DNA of 64,000 nucleotides from Dendrolimus kikuchii (lineage: Eukaryota; Arthropoda; Insecta; Lepidoptera; Lasiocampidae): NCBI GenBank assembly GCA_019925095.2, contig CM034411.1, positions 10,364,001 through 10,428,000 of the forward strand, read 5' to 3'. Made by a program: the position numbers and the translations under genes. The notes under the pieces were generated by a model that was given only the letters and a program-made list of their open reading frames with translations, made no database searches and was not told where the DNA came from. Positions 30,776 to 41,413 of this stretch are shown here, one piece after another; position 1 is the first letter of the stretch, and each line of letters opens with the position of its first letter.

Positions 30776-31069
30776 TTAAATGAATTTCATGCTATTTATT
30801 CTATATAGACGCCTCTTGCGCTCGGCTTTATATTCAGAGGGCCGCTCTTTCCGTTCCAGACTCGGATGATAATCACAGTATCTTAGAACACCGAGATAAT
30901 GAATAACTATTACGTTGTTTTGTTCCGCTTCACGTGCTTTGCAACGCTTTGACAATATCCTTCCAGACACGATCTGCTGTCCTTGCCAACCAGTATTATT
31001 GCTAATGCTGGCTCGGTCAACCTCATGTTGGTGCTGACTCCAGATCGTGCCTGGCTTGGCCTTATCTAT
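30776..31069 (-). CDS. possible orphan exon or gene fragment
   Basis: About 97 open codons ending in TAA at 30776-30778, with GC and codon use above the flanks. The frame reads DKAKPGTIWSQHQHEVDRAS, then GWQGQQIVSGRILSKRC, and ends LERKERPSEYKAERKRRLYR before the last few residues. There is no ATG near its start; a TATAG that could serve as a splice acceptor precedes it. I recognise no domain. It may be a terminal exon, a decayed gene, or chance. Confidence 0.28.
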   Translation of the reverse strand: MDKAKPGTIWSQHQHEVDRASISNNTGWQGQQIVSGRILSKRCKAREAEQNNVIVIHYLGVLRYCDYHPSLERKERPSEYKAERKRRLYRINSMKFI

Positions 31070-31384
31070 ATCGTAACAGTTTAGAAATAAAATTATTTTT
31101 GAATCCCTGTTCTTTTAAAATATTATTGTAACTGGCTGTGCAAGCGAGGGTTTGTTCGGGTTACCATGATGACATTTGATAATGAGTTACAGTTAGATAC
31201 CGCGTGATCAACGTGCATTGAAGCCGGCTAAAGTGGAAAACTCTCAGGGACTGACACCTTACTTTTATTACACACATAAAACAGGTCAATGTTTTGATAA
31301 TTTGAACTTTATCAAAACTCTGTATTGATCGTTTTTTAAGTGAAACTTCTATACCCCGTATTAGGATTTTTTCTGTCACGAAAA

Positions 31385-31775
31385 AGCGTTACGGCCGTGG
31401 TGAAATGCGGCATAATTTTAGATTAGACGTAGTGAGAGGCGGTATAATGTTAGAGTAGACTATCGATGGTTTTATTGGTTCCGGATCGAACACGGTTTAT
31501 TTTTGTAAGCCCGCGATGGCCATCGCATGCTAAGATTGGCCCACCATGCCGCGGAAGGAGTCAACGCGTAGCCCGCGAAGGCCACTGGAAGCCGCTGAAA
31601 GGCCATGGGAGCTGCCGACCCTTACGGCGGCTCCAAAACCTCAATACCGCAGAATAATGTTTTCTGTGAGCGAATGCTGGGGTAAAGAGCCTAGGCTCGA
31701 CACCCCCTACCGCTTTGCCACCCCAATCTCACAGGGGTCGGCGAAGGCGAAGAACTCGAGAGACTCGAGAGGTTT
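31385..31775. other. GC-rich island of unknown origin
   Basis: GC-rich sequence with ACGGCCGTGGTGAAATGCGG, CCACTGGAAGCCGCTGAAAG and ACAGGGGTCGGCGAAGGCGA, ending in GAGAGACTCGAGAGG and a T-run. Overlapping short frames exist but none is convincing. The texture resembles LINE 3' UTRs such as 25262-25665. Confidence 0.4.
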
Positions 31776-31920
31776 TTTTGTTTGATAAAATAAAATATGT
31801 TTAAATAAAAAAAACATTACTTAAAATGTATCTAATCTAACCAAATCATAATTTGCAGTAAACCTGCGTAAAATCGAGATGTGTGCTGGGACACATAGTA
31901 GAAGTCAAACCTAAACGGAG

Positions 31921-32092
31921 TGGAAAAATGAATCGCAACGGACTAGGACAAGTGGCAAAACGAATCGCAACAAAAAGTTTTACGAGCAGGTTTTTAAATT
32001 GGACAAGTACATTATATTAACAACACTTGTCCGTTGCAATTCGTCTTTCCACTTGTTCGTTGCGATTTGTTTTTCCACTTGTCCGTTTTTTA
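31921..32092. repeat. inverted repeat built of GAATCGCAACGGACAAGTGG-like units
   Basis: The left arm (31921-31975) has two units of the motif separated by TGGAAAAA-like links. The right arm (32027-32090) has the complementary units (CACTTGTCCGTTGCAATTCG). The arms are imperfect but extend over ~50 bp with a ~50-bp spacer. Confidence 0.65.
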
Positions 32093-32379
32093 TTTATCTC
32101 TTATTGCAAGTCTTACACGAAACAAGGCGCAGCCACGTTTTGTGTTAAATAACAAGTTCAACACGCATGTTAATAAAACGATCTTTCCACACTTTGGAAA
32201 CTTGCGAAACGTTGTCTGTGTGGAACCGATGATTTTATGCTCAGCCGTTCCAAATATCCCGCGACCTACTCGTAAGTGGGTCAATACTCCAACATATATG
32301 TTATTTTACGAAATGGGAACACCTTCGCAGGTATAAAGAAGTATACTGAACTTGATCAGGTCATCGAAATAAATATTAG

Positions 32380-32900
32380 TCTATAATATTTTAAAATTCT
32401 AAACATACCGTGTTTGTACATTGAAGCTATTTAAAAAAATACATCTGTAATAGACTATGGATGGAGAACACGATGCAATTTAGAATTGTCTTGTCAGTTT
32501 GTTTGGGATTCATGTAAAAATTACTGGGCTGATTTCAATGCAGTTTTCAATGATCGACAGCAAATTCTTAGAGTAAAAAACTGCGCCATTTTTTTTGAGA
32601 ATTCCGCGGATTTTTTTTTCGGAATGATTTAAAATGACCAGATTAAAAAAAACGAATTCTAATGCGATTTTTTTCACTAATCGATAGCAAATTTTATGTA
32701 TTAAAATGTGTGATATTTTTTTTATTCTGTAAATCCCGTGGGTATTATCCTGGGAGAGCTTTGTAATTATTCGGATGCATACAAATTTACACAGTTTTCA
32801 CATAACTTACATTCTTTTTTAAATACTGCGGTACTTTGTGTCCCGGAAATCCCGCGGGAGTTACAAGTCAAGCGTGGACGAAGTCGCGGGTATATCCTAG
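32380..32900 (+). mobile_element. Helitron-like element (TCTATAATATT family)
   Basis: It begins TCTATAATATTTTAAAATTC and ends AAGTCGCGGGTATATCCTAG before a T. It contains a paired TTCACTGATNGAYAGCAAATT-type motif. It has the same start and internal order as 46441-47130 and the inverted 51615-51927. The left neighbour is G rather than A, so the 5' border is less certain. Confidence 0.65.
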
Positions 32901-33547
32901 TAGCAAATAAAATGTTAATAGAAGAAACAGAACAAGTACTAGCATTGGATAAGTATTGATATAGAAAAAAAACTATGCCCCTGCCTTTAGCAAGCCTTTC
33001 GACGTAGATATTCATGTAATTATTATAATAAAATAGAAGAACTTAATGAAGTTTTAATTCTTGGTAAAAAAATTAAGAAAAATTTTTGTGGTTGCTTAGT
33101 GGTCCTTAATTCACGCGTGTGTCGTCCAAATGACGTGAATTGTTCTTCGCTCGGGTAATTTTTAGGGTTCCGTCGCTATATTAACAACAATGGAATCTTT
33201 GTAAATTCATCGTGTTTGTCTGTCCGTTTATCCCTTTGTCTGTCTTTGTATGCCACACAGTCATATTTCTCAGAATAAAATAAAATAAAAATCATTTATT
33301 TCTAGCCACAATGCATAACTATGGAAAAAGATAAGTTTGTGCAGTCCGTTAGCCATCAAAGTCCCGAACTAGGATTCAACCTGTAAATTTAAGTTGACTT
33401 TAGCACCTTTCAATTGAAGTAGAATACAAAATACAATAAAGGCTAAAGTACAAATTGCGAAATTTTGAAATTCTCGACCCTATAGTAGAATCTCAATTTT
33501 TCTGACCCAATGGTTTATATAGATATTATTTGGTAAAAATATGTGCT

Positions 33548-33848
33548 TTTTTATTGCATGAGTTCAACAGATGGCCCACCTGAAGGAAAGCGGTTATGGA
33601 GAAAGAAGAAAATTTCCTGCAGCCGGGCAGCTTGTCGTAACAGGCGACAAAACAACCCACGGCCAGGTGGTAGGGTACTTGCCCGTCTGAATGACTACTA
33701 CCCTTGGCCTAGAGTATGCCCCCATAACAACCTTGAGTTGTGTTCCGGCATTAGTGGCTAGATCCCTTTAAAGTGCGGCAGCACATTTGGTGTTACAAAT
33801 ATCCATAGGCGATAGTAACCGCCTGTCTGCTAAACTCATGCAATAAAA
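33548..33848 (+). mobile_element. SINE-like retroposon (family S), fold-back copy
   Basis: The body and tail run on the + strand (33597-33848, ending CTCATGCAATAAAAC). Bases 33548-33596 are the tail end of the unit in the opposite orientation (TTTTTTATTGCATGAGTTCA to GGAAAGCGGTTA). The result is a hairpin-like head joined to a tail. Confidence 0.75.
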
Positions 33849-34804
33849 CAAACCTTCAAAAATTGTTCTCCAGTGGAATTTAGTTTGAATAAAAACTCTT
33901 GAATTTAAAATTTCAGTCCGTATTGCGTAACAATTCATAAATCCCAGTCTAAATCGGTACAGGAACCGGCCAACTCTTCATTGTGGAATCAAATAAATTA
34001 AGCGGCAAATTCTTATATATCGTCGCTCCCATCGTAATCTGTTATAATATTAGTCCAAGCAATTTTTGTGGTTCTTTCAACTATAATGTTTATTGCAATT
34101 TGTTCAACTCAAGAATATATAAACACAATTTTTTTGTAGGTTCTTTTTATATGTGTTACAAATTTAGTATATATTTTATATTATTTAGTCTATAAGTATT
34201 ATTTTCATCATATACATACTAATAAAACTACATTAATTATAAACTACAGACAAAACTGAAAACTGTCTTAAAATTTTTCCTGAATATTTATCAAATATTA
34301 AATATATTTCGCTTAATATTACTTTCTGCAAATCAGTGAACAATGCAAAAAACTATCATACGTATCTAGTGGATCACAAAAATTCTGAGAATATACCTCT
34401 GTTTCTGTTCATGTTAGTACCAGACATTTCCGCCTCAACAAATATATGAAAAATCCAGTGTTTCGATGAATGTATCATTTTGGCTAAAAGATGCAAGCAA
34501 ACTTGTCTCCGAACCCGACCAATGCACAACTCATCGCATGCCAGATTCACCTGGCCTAAGGACCTCCTAAATTTCAACTCTCAAGATCATTTTGAATCAG
34601 GAAACAGACTTTGTGAAACTCCCTCACCATTTTTAACAATTTTTTTTTCTTAATTCTATAGTCTTAGTTCTTCTTTTTTATTTTTTTAAGGCGAACTATA
34701 ATTTAGGTATTACTTTACACTTTTTAATTATATTACTTGTAGTAACATGTTTTATAGATTATTTGTAAGTTCTGTTTATCTTTAATTGAATTGTATTGCA
34801 TTTT
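33849..34804. other. AT-rich stretch, may include the 5' region of the next element
   Basis: Nothing is coding with confidence. 34480-34620 is less AT-rich and could belong to the 5' UTR of the element at 34805, but I cannot place the element's 5' end. Confidence 0.4.
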
Positions 34805-37669
34805 ATGACACAGTCCCAACCTGATGTGGCGTCGTTGGAGAACCTAGTTCAGTGTCCTAAATGCTCACAGGCTCGTTATTTCAAAGGTAATAGAGGTTTG
34901 AAAATTCACTTCGGCAAAGCCCACAGGGAACAAGATGTATTATCAAGCTCAGCCACGTCCCAACAACCTCTTTCTACCAATATTAATCTTTTTACCCTTT
35001 CGGAAAACCTAAGTAGACTAAAACATTCGGTCCAAATTATAAAAAGAATCCCACGAGGAGCTAGAATTTCGGTATGCCAAATTTTTTCTAAATTTATTCG
35101 AAATACTGTAACTTTAAATTCTTTACGAGCCTGGGAGGATTTATTACAGCTCCCTTATAAAATTTTAAACATTAAGCACAATGAATCTGGAAATCTCACA
35201 ACTAAAATTAAAAAACGCTGCCAAAATCTTCCAGAATTAGATGATCTTCGTACAAATAGTAATATTAGAAAAACTGACAAGGAGTCTACATACCGACTCA
35301 ATAGATTTGTGGAAGCAAAACTTTCTGATGGAGACATCAAGGGGGCGGCTAGAATTCTGTTTTCCAACGACACCATTGCTCCCAATAACGAGACCACTCT
35401 GCGGGCTTTAGAAGAAAAACATCCACATTCAGATGCAGCTCTAGGCTCCAGCTTAGTATGTCTGGAAGAAAGCCTAGTTGCAGCACCAAAATCGGTTTTT
35501 ACATCTGTTATGTCTTTCAGAAGTGGTTCAGCCGGTGGGCTTGATGGCTTGACCCCCCAACACCTAAAGGATTTGTTGGGAGGAAGTACAGGCACAGCTG
35601 GCGAGACTCTTCTGAAAGACATAACAGACCTAATTAACCTAATGCTTTCAGGTGCAGTAAATAACGACGTTGTTCCAACTTTATACGGTGCCAATCTATG
35701 TGCCCTAAATAAAAAAGACGGAGGCATACGCCCTATAGCAGTCGGTACTACATACCGCCGCCTTGCCGCCAAGATATGCTGTCGGGAGATAGCGGATTTA
35801 AGCTCATCCTATTTTGCAACACGCCAATTAGGCTTTGGCGTAAAGGGCGGCTGCGAGGCGGCGGTACATTCACTTCGAACCTTTGCGTCCAGAGACTGTT
35901 GCCAAGCTCTTCTGAAGGTGGATGTAAAAAACGCTTTTAACTCGGTCAACAGGGCCACCTTGCTGGCTCAAGTGCGTGATAAGTCCCCAAGAATTTTCAA
36001 TTTTATCCACCAATGCTACTGTGATAAATCAATTTTAATGTACCAAAATCATAAAGTTTTTTCAGAAACCGGTTGCCAGCAGGGGGACCCCCTTGGGCCG
36101 GCCATATTTTCACTCGCCATTCATCCCATTATAGAAAAATTAAATTCTAAATTCAACGTATGGTACCTCGACGACGGCACCCTTGGAGGAGACATTGATA
36201 CTCTTAAAAAAGATATACAATATTTAATTTACGAGTTTGATAAAATTGGTTTAGAGCTAAATTATTCAAAATGTGAGATATATTTCAGTGACAAGGTGCC
36301 AAATATCCATAATATTATATCAGATTTTCAAAGTTTGGGACTAAATTTTAAAATTGTTGACAAAAATAGCCTCAGCCTCCTTGGGTGCCCCGTTTTTGAG
36401 GAGTCTTTTTCTACTTTCGTTAGTAACAAAATTCAAAATTTCCAGTCAAAGATAGAAAACCTAAAAAGTATAAGTCTACATAGCGCATATTATATTATTC
36501 GGTACTGTATTTTTACGCCAAATTTTATATATATTTTGAGATGCTGTCCTATATGGCAAAACCAAAATATTTTAAAAACTTTGGATAATGTTATTCGGTA
36601 CTCGCTCTCATCGATTTTCAACATTCCTTTTGATGACCGTACATGGACTCAAGCCTCCCTACCAATAAGGTATGGAGGTTTGGGTATACGCAAAATTTCT
36701 GCAGTTTCTTTACCCGCCTTTCTGTCCTCAGTGTACAGTACAAAGGACCTCATTGGTGAAATATTAAATCCGTCACTTGGTGACTTTGAGGTCCTGTATT
36801 TGACTGAGGCCAGAAATGCCTGGTCTGTGGTCTGCCCATATCAAAATTTACCCATAAATTTAAAGTCACAGAAGCTATGGGACGGCCCGCTTTGCTCATT
36901 GGTGCATAAAAATCTTTTGGATACGTGTGCCCATGAGACGGAGCGTGCTCGTCTCCTAGCTGTCTCGCGTTGGGAGTCTGGCTTGTGGCTGCAGGCACTC
37001 CCCTCGGCGAATTTGGGCACTTTTCTAGACGATAACGCGTTTAGAATAAGTGCTTGCATTCGCCTAGGGGCGGCCTGTGTTGTTCCACACCGCTGTCAGT
37101 GCGGAGATAAGGTCGAGCGCCTCGGTCACCATGGGTTATCGTGTAGCAGGAGTGCCGGCAGAATTTCACGTCATGCAACACTTAATGACATAATCCGTCG
37201 GGCTCTTGTCACCGCCGGGGTACCTGCCGTCCTAGAACCGAACGGCCTGTGCCGCGACGATGGCAGGAGACCCGATGGTATGTCATTGGTGCCCTGGAAG
37301 ATGGGTCGCCCCTTAGTATGGGACGCGTCTTGCGTCGATACTTTGGCAGCGTCCCATCTTCCAGCTACTAGCATGTCTGCCGGTACAGCTGCTGCACAAC
37401 AGGAGGCCCTAAAACGCCGCAAATACTCAGCCATCGGAAATGGCTACATATTTGCGGCTTTTGGGGTCGAGACCCTGGGACCATGGGGGCCTGAGGCGCA
37501 CAAGCTTTATCGGGACATAGTCAAACGTCTGGTGGATGTCTCACGTGACCAAAAGACTGGTTTATACCTCGCACAGCGCATCAGCATTGCCATTCAGAGA
37601 GGCAATGTGGCCAGTCTTTTGGGCACGTTTCCGACTGAGAGCGGTCTAGAACTAGATTTTATACTTTAA
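34805..37669 (+). CDS. RLE-type non-LTR retrotransposon polyprotein (RT + endonuclease)
   Basis: An intact 954-residue ORF from the ATG at 34805 (a TTG lies three codons upstream). The N-terminus has one C2H2 zinc finger (C17, C20, H35, H40). The RT core has LLKVDVKNAFNSVNR, GCQQGDPLGPAIFSLAIHP and the catalytic WYLDDGT (Asp456-Asp457). The C-terminus has a zinc knuckle (RCQCGDKVERLGHHGLSC, about 764-781) and then a PD-(D/E)xK-like nuclease signature: RRPDG (P823-D824) followed by LVWDASCVDTL. This finger-RT-knuckle-nuclease order is that of R2-superclade elements, which often insert at specific sites; the clade here is unresolved. Its role is target-primed reverse transcription. No stop or frameshift is seen, so it is recent. 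Relatives: 14062-14260 and 57264-58460. Confidence 0.9.
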   Translation: MTQSQPDVASLENLVQCPKCSQARYFKGNRGLKIHFGKAHREQDVLSSSATSQQPLSTNINLFTLSENLSRLKHSVQIIKRIPRGARISVCQIFSKFIRNTVTLNSLRAWEDLLQLPYKILNIKHNESGNLTTKIKKRCQNLPELDDLRTNSNIRKTDKESTYRLNRFVEAKLSDGDIKGAARILFSNDTIAPNNETTLRALEEKHPHSDAALGSSLVCLEESLVAAPKSVFTSVMSFRSGSAGGLDGLTPQHLKDLLGGSTGTAGETLLKDITDLINLMLSGAVNNDVVPTLYGANLCALNKKDGGIRPIAVGTTYRRLAAKICCREIADLSSSYFATRQLGFGVKGGCEAAVHSLRTFASRDCCQALLKVDVKNAFNSVNRATLLAQVRDKSPRIFNFIHQCYCDKSILMYQNHKVFSETGCQQGDPLGPAIFSLAIHPIIEKLNSKFNVWYLDDGTLGGDIDTLKKDIQYLIYEFDKIGLELNYSKCEIYFSDKVPNIHNIISDFQSLGLNFKIVDKNSLSLLGCPVFEESFSTFVSNKIQNFQSKIENLKSISLHSAYYIIRYCIFTPNFIYILRCCPIWQNQNILKTLDNVIRYSLSSIFNIPFDDRTWTQASLPIRYGGLGIRKISAVSLPAFLSSVYSTKDLIGEILNPSLGDFEVLYLTEARNAWSVVCPYQNLPINLKSQKLWDGPLCSLVHKNLLDTCAHETERARLLAVSRWESGLWLQALPSANLGTFLDDNAFRISACIRLGAACVVPHRCQCGDKVERLGHHGLSCSRSAGRISRHATLNDIIRRALVTAGVPAVLEPNGLCRDDGRRPDGMSLVPWKMGRPLVWDASCVDTLAASHLPATSMSAGTAAAQQEALKRRKYSAIGNGYIFAAFGVETLGPWGPEAHKLYRDIVKRLVDVSRDQKTGLYLAQRISIAIQRGNVASLLGTFPTESGLELDFIL

Positions 37670-38095
37670 TTTTAGTTTGTATATATAGTTTATTTTTAGT
37701 TTAATTTATTGTATAGTTTAATTTATAAGTTAATTTATTTTTAGTATTTAATTATATGTTTTAAGTTAGTTTTAGTTTGATATTAATTGGTAGCATCCCA
37801 CACTAAGGGGCGGCCCATCTTCTATAAGTTCTAAAATATAACAAATTGTACATGAGTCGAGTTTGTACAAAGACTTTTAAAAACATAACAACTGTTAATA
37901 TATTTAAACGTAAGATTAAGACATTTTTAATACAAAAAACATATTATACAGTAAACGAATATCTGGGACAGAAATAACTATATTATAATTAATGACAACT
38001 TACTTGTTTATTGATTAAATAATGTATTGGTCAGGCACAAATGCCTGTATTGTACGTCTGAAAGGACAAACTGTCGTTCCAACAAAAAACTCCAA
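37670..38095 (+). other. 3' flank of the RLE element
   Basis: Repeated AGTTTAATTTAT/TTTAGTTT units follow the stop, then GCATCCCACACTAAGGGGCGG-like sequence near 37790-37830. The 3' border of the element is not visible; no poly(A) and no hairpin like that of the 57-kb relative. Confidence 0.4.
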
Positions 38096-38099
38096 CATC

Positions 38100-38350
38100 T
38101 TTGTAATTTTATAAATAAATAAATCGGCAGACAAACACACACTGTATATCCTAAAATTAAGCAAGTTACGCTTGTGTTATGGGTAATATACAACGGAACA
38201 CTCTGGGGCCGATCCCAGACAGCCAGACCATAGTAAAAAACGGAGAAAAATCGTTTCCAAAATTTACCATACCAGGAATCGAACCCGGAGCCTCTACGTT
38301 GCAGTGAGGTAAGCCGGCAAGGGTTTAGCCCGTTCAACCACCGAGGCCGT
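38100..38350 (-). mobile_element. tRNA-derived SINE (family T2)
   Basis: The sense (minus) strand opens GACGGCCTCGGTGGTTGAAC, has the B box GGGTTCGATTCC, then TATGGTAAATTTTGGAAACG, TTACTATGGTCTGGC, ATAACACAAGCGTAACTTGC, and ends in TTTGTCTGCCGATTTATTTA repeats. This is a full-length copy and matches 55490-55738 along its length. Confidence 0.85.
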
Positions 38351-38499
38351 CAAATTTAGGATTGTGATATGTTTATTCGATTCTATTGTATAAAAAAAAA
38401 ATTCGTCTATCTGTTAGAGCAGCACGTGAAAACTACGCCAAACTAACAATAATACTAAACTATACTAATAGTAATAATGTTTGTGCATACATTGCAGGG

Positions 38500-38795
38500 A
38501 GTGACGAGTCATCCATTTTTTCCATGTTTCCCAAACATTGCGACGGGCAGACTCCATAGTCCCAGATTCCTAGTTCCACTAGTATTTCAATCCGTTACCT
38601 ACAACAGTACTACACTGATCGGGTCTTGCCTTTGGGTGCATTTTTATATAGTGTAGACAGGGATAATTGTCGGTCAGTGTTACGCCACATTTACATTAAA
38701 ATTGTCAAGGGGCCTCTACGTGTTGGCCTTCCCATGGCCCCACGCAAGCCCTACAAAAGTCCGGGCCATTTTTACGGCCCGTGGTATTGAGAGAC
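38500..38795 (+). repeat. interspersed repeat (GGCCCGTGG family)
   Basis: It shares TTGGGTGCATTTTTATAT, GTCAAGGGGCCTCTACGTG, GTTGGCCTTCCCATGGCCCC and TTTTTACGGCCCGTGGT with both arms of the inverted pair at 55804-56556. Class unknown; about 290 bp. Confidence 0.65.
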
Positions 38796-39624
38796 ATACA
38801 TATAAATAGTACTTGTCATTCGTAATAATCTTTTTTACAAGCTTATATTTAACTTGCAATGGATGTACCTATGTATGTAAGTTCGGGTGGAATCTTACAA
38901 GTTAAATTTGACCAATCTCCCGGTTTCCGATTGAGCTGAAGTTTTGCACGCACATGTATATCGCGTGACAATGCAATAATATGGTACCATGGAGCTGATG
39001 TGATGATGGAATCGGAGGGTGGCCATAGGAACTCCTGTACTAAAGAAGATAAACCCGTCGTGTTTGGGCTCGTTTTACTTGTCTTGGCTAGCACTCTGCT
39101 GCTACATGCTATTCAGGATCTCAAAAGCTTGTATTTAAAAACCTTTTTAAAAAAGCTTATTACATGAGATCAATTCAGAAAAGATTCCCAGATAAGAGTT
39201 GAAAAAGAAACGTAAAGGTGTTACGAAATGGCAACACCTTCCGTGCAGTTTGTACACTTGCTATTGCTTGTAGTGGTGGATGCTGGCAGTAGTTGGTGGA
39301 TTGCTGGTACTTCCTTGTAGCAGGGTAAAGAAATACACCTTGTTGCTTTCAGGGCTTTATTCTCGTATTAGTTGAGCTGGGATGCTGATCCCTGAGTTCA
39401 ACTTAGACTAATAACAACTTGTAGCGATTTGATAGCAACTCGATAGCAACTCAATGTGAGCATCATTTATACTAATATTATAATATTAAAGTAGCCTAAA
39501 GTAGGCCGCAGCGTCTGCAAAAAGCTGTGCGTTGAACCGTACACCTTCACAGGTATAAAGCAGTATAACTTGATGAGGTTACAGTAATAATAATTGGTAT
39601 ATTAATAAAATTATACTAGAATCA
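38796..39624. other. intergenic, weak repeat traces
   Basis: 38850-39100 has text such as CCGATTGAGCTGAAGTTTTG that looks like the inside of a Helitron-like repeat, but no borders. Otherwise nothing is assigned. Confidence 0.4.
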
Positions 39625-40035
39625 TGTAGAGAGAATGAATGAAAGCGGAATCAAAAAACAATTATATATAACAGCATTGGGAATAGTAGAGTTGGTGCCG
39701 ATAGACCGTGCCGATAGACCGTGACGTATGCAGCATGATCTACTAGCAGACGTGTTAAAGAAAGGTCAGGAAAAGAGCATCTCAAATAAACTCTTTTAAG
39801 AGAGCAGCAGCGCATTTGTATCATCTTTGGTGTTGCAAATCTCCATAGGCGATGGTAAACACTTCCCTTCAAGTGGGCCGTCTGTCTGTCTGCTGAACTC
39901 CTGCAATAAAAATAAGTAAAAAAGTACATGCATGAAGAAATGAAAGCAGATGAAGCGAAGGGTGTTAAGATCTTCGCAAGTGGAATTCCATCGTCTTTAC
40001 CTACCCCAACGGGAAACAGACGTAATGATATGAAT
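39625..40035 (+). pseudogene. RTE-like LINE C-terminus (second family), interrupted
   Basis: Left part GAGAGAATGAATGAAAGCGG through AAGAGCATCTCAAATAAAC, right part GTACATGCATGAAGAAATGA through CTACCCCAACGGGAAACAGA. The parts are collinear with 25999-26300 once 39795-39916 is removed. CCGATAGACCGTG is duplicated in tandem near 39695-39725. Confidence 0.7.
39795..39916 (+). mobile_element. SINE-like retroposon (family S), 5'-truncated
   Basis: Only the tail-side ~120 bases are present, ending CTCCTGCAATAAAAATAAG. It is inserted in the RTE-like fragment, so it is the younger of the two. Confidence 0.75.
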
Positions 40036-40345
40036 GTAGGTATATATATAAATCATTAACTAAGAAAACATTTATTTAACTATTTTTGGACGAAGATACT
40101 GTTCATTATTATGTTTTATTATTACAAATAATTTCTAACATAAATAACATAGAAACTACAAATGAAATAGAAAATAGTTTTTCCTTTTGATTGATGCCTG
40201 ACTCATTGTGTACGGGAATAACAGCATCGTGACAATCTATTTCGATATTTTGTCATCCACTAATTGAAGTAAACTTAGAAACATCAGACTGTATTTATTT
40301 CTTTAAATTTCTTAAAAATGGCTTTACGATTTCTCTATCACTTGT

Positions 40346-40618
40346 GCAGGAACGAAGAAAGAATACCCCTGCGGCCGATCAGCTAATCGTACGAAAACAA
40401 CCCATATCCGGGTGATAGGCTAATTATCAGCCTGGATTGTTATCAACCCTGGTAGAGTATGCCGCTATAATAACCCTGAGTCGTGTTTCGGCCTTACTGA
40501 CCAGATCCCAGTCTCTCCCGTTTGAGGCCGGCAACACTTTGGTAGCAGCTTTATAGTTACAAATATCCATAGGTGACGGTAGACATTATTGGATGTGTCT
40601 GCTGTATACCAACAATAA
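40346..40618 (+). mobile_element. SINE-like retroposon (family S), old copy
   Basis: The sense strand begins TGTGCAGGAACGAAGAAAG and ends ACCAACAATAAAAAA. It is the most diverged full-length copy here. Confidence 0.7.
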
Positions 40619-40765
40619 AAAATCGAGCCAGTGTCAAGTGTTAAGTGACGACTATTCGAGTCTACAATCTACGTTATGCATTTATTTTATCATTTATTCT
40701 GAATAAATATGAATAATCTATGTTATAATAAAAACACTACTTAATATTGATGTCTGTATGATATA

Positions 40766-41028
40766 TTTTTTTATAGCAGGAGTTCAGCAGACAGGCAGAC
40801 GGCCCACTTGATGGAAAGCGGTTACCATCGCCTATGGACATTTGCAATACCAAAGGTGCTACAAATGCGCTGCTGCTCTCTTAAGGGAGACTGGAACCTG
40901 GTCACTAATGCCGGAACACAACTCAAGGTTGTTATGGCGACATACATTAGACCAGGGGTGGTAGCCATGGCTGTGGGTTGTTTTGTCGCCTATTACGACA
41001 GGCCGCCCGACCGCAGGAAATTGCATGC
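40766..41028 (-). mobile_element. SINE-like retroposon (family S)
   Basis: Well preserved from the tail to GACCGCAGGAAATTGCATG, with a ~30-base internal deletion after GGTAGCCAT and without the last 30 bases of the 5' end. Confidence 0.75.
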
Positions 41029-41092
41029 AGTAGTTTTTAAATGATGTATTAGATTTTTTTACTTTTCGAGTTATATTCTGAAGTAGCTGATG

Positions 41093-41413
41093 CCCGCGAC
41101 TTCGTCCGCGTGGTGCGGTTTTTTAACTATCCCACGGGAACTCTAATTTTTCGAGATCAAAAGTATCCTATATGTTGACCAGGGATATAAGCTACCACCA
41201 TACAAAATTTCATTTAAATCGGTCCAGTCGTTTCGGAGATTAGCCGGTACAAACAGACAGACAAACAGACACACCGACAAACAGATAAACAAAAAAAATG
41301 AAAAAAATCTAAATTAGTTCTATTTCACTTCTTACATCCTCCTGACGCGGTTTTTAGCATTTTTTTTATTGTACAGAAATTCGACCTCTACAATGTTATT
41401 ATATATATATAGA
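41093..41413 (-). mobile_element. Helitron-like non-autonomous element
   Basis: The minus strand starts TCTATATATATAATAACATT and ends GGGCATCAGCTAC, a one-base change from CTAG. The inside (CGCGTGGTGCGG on +, TCGGTCCAGTCGTTTCGGAG) matches 25685-25989. 41440-41740 downstream is a second, decayed piece of the same kind. Confidence 0.7.
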
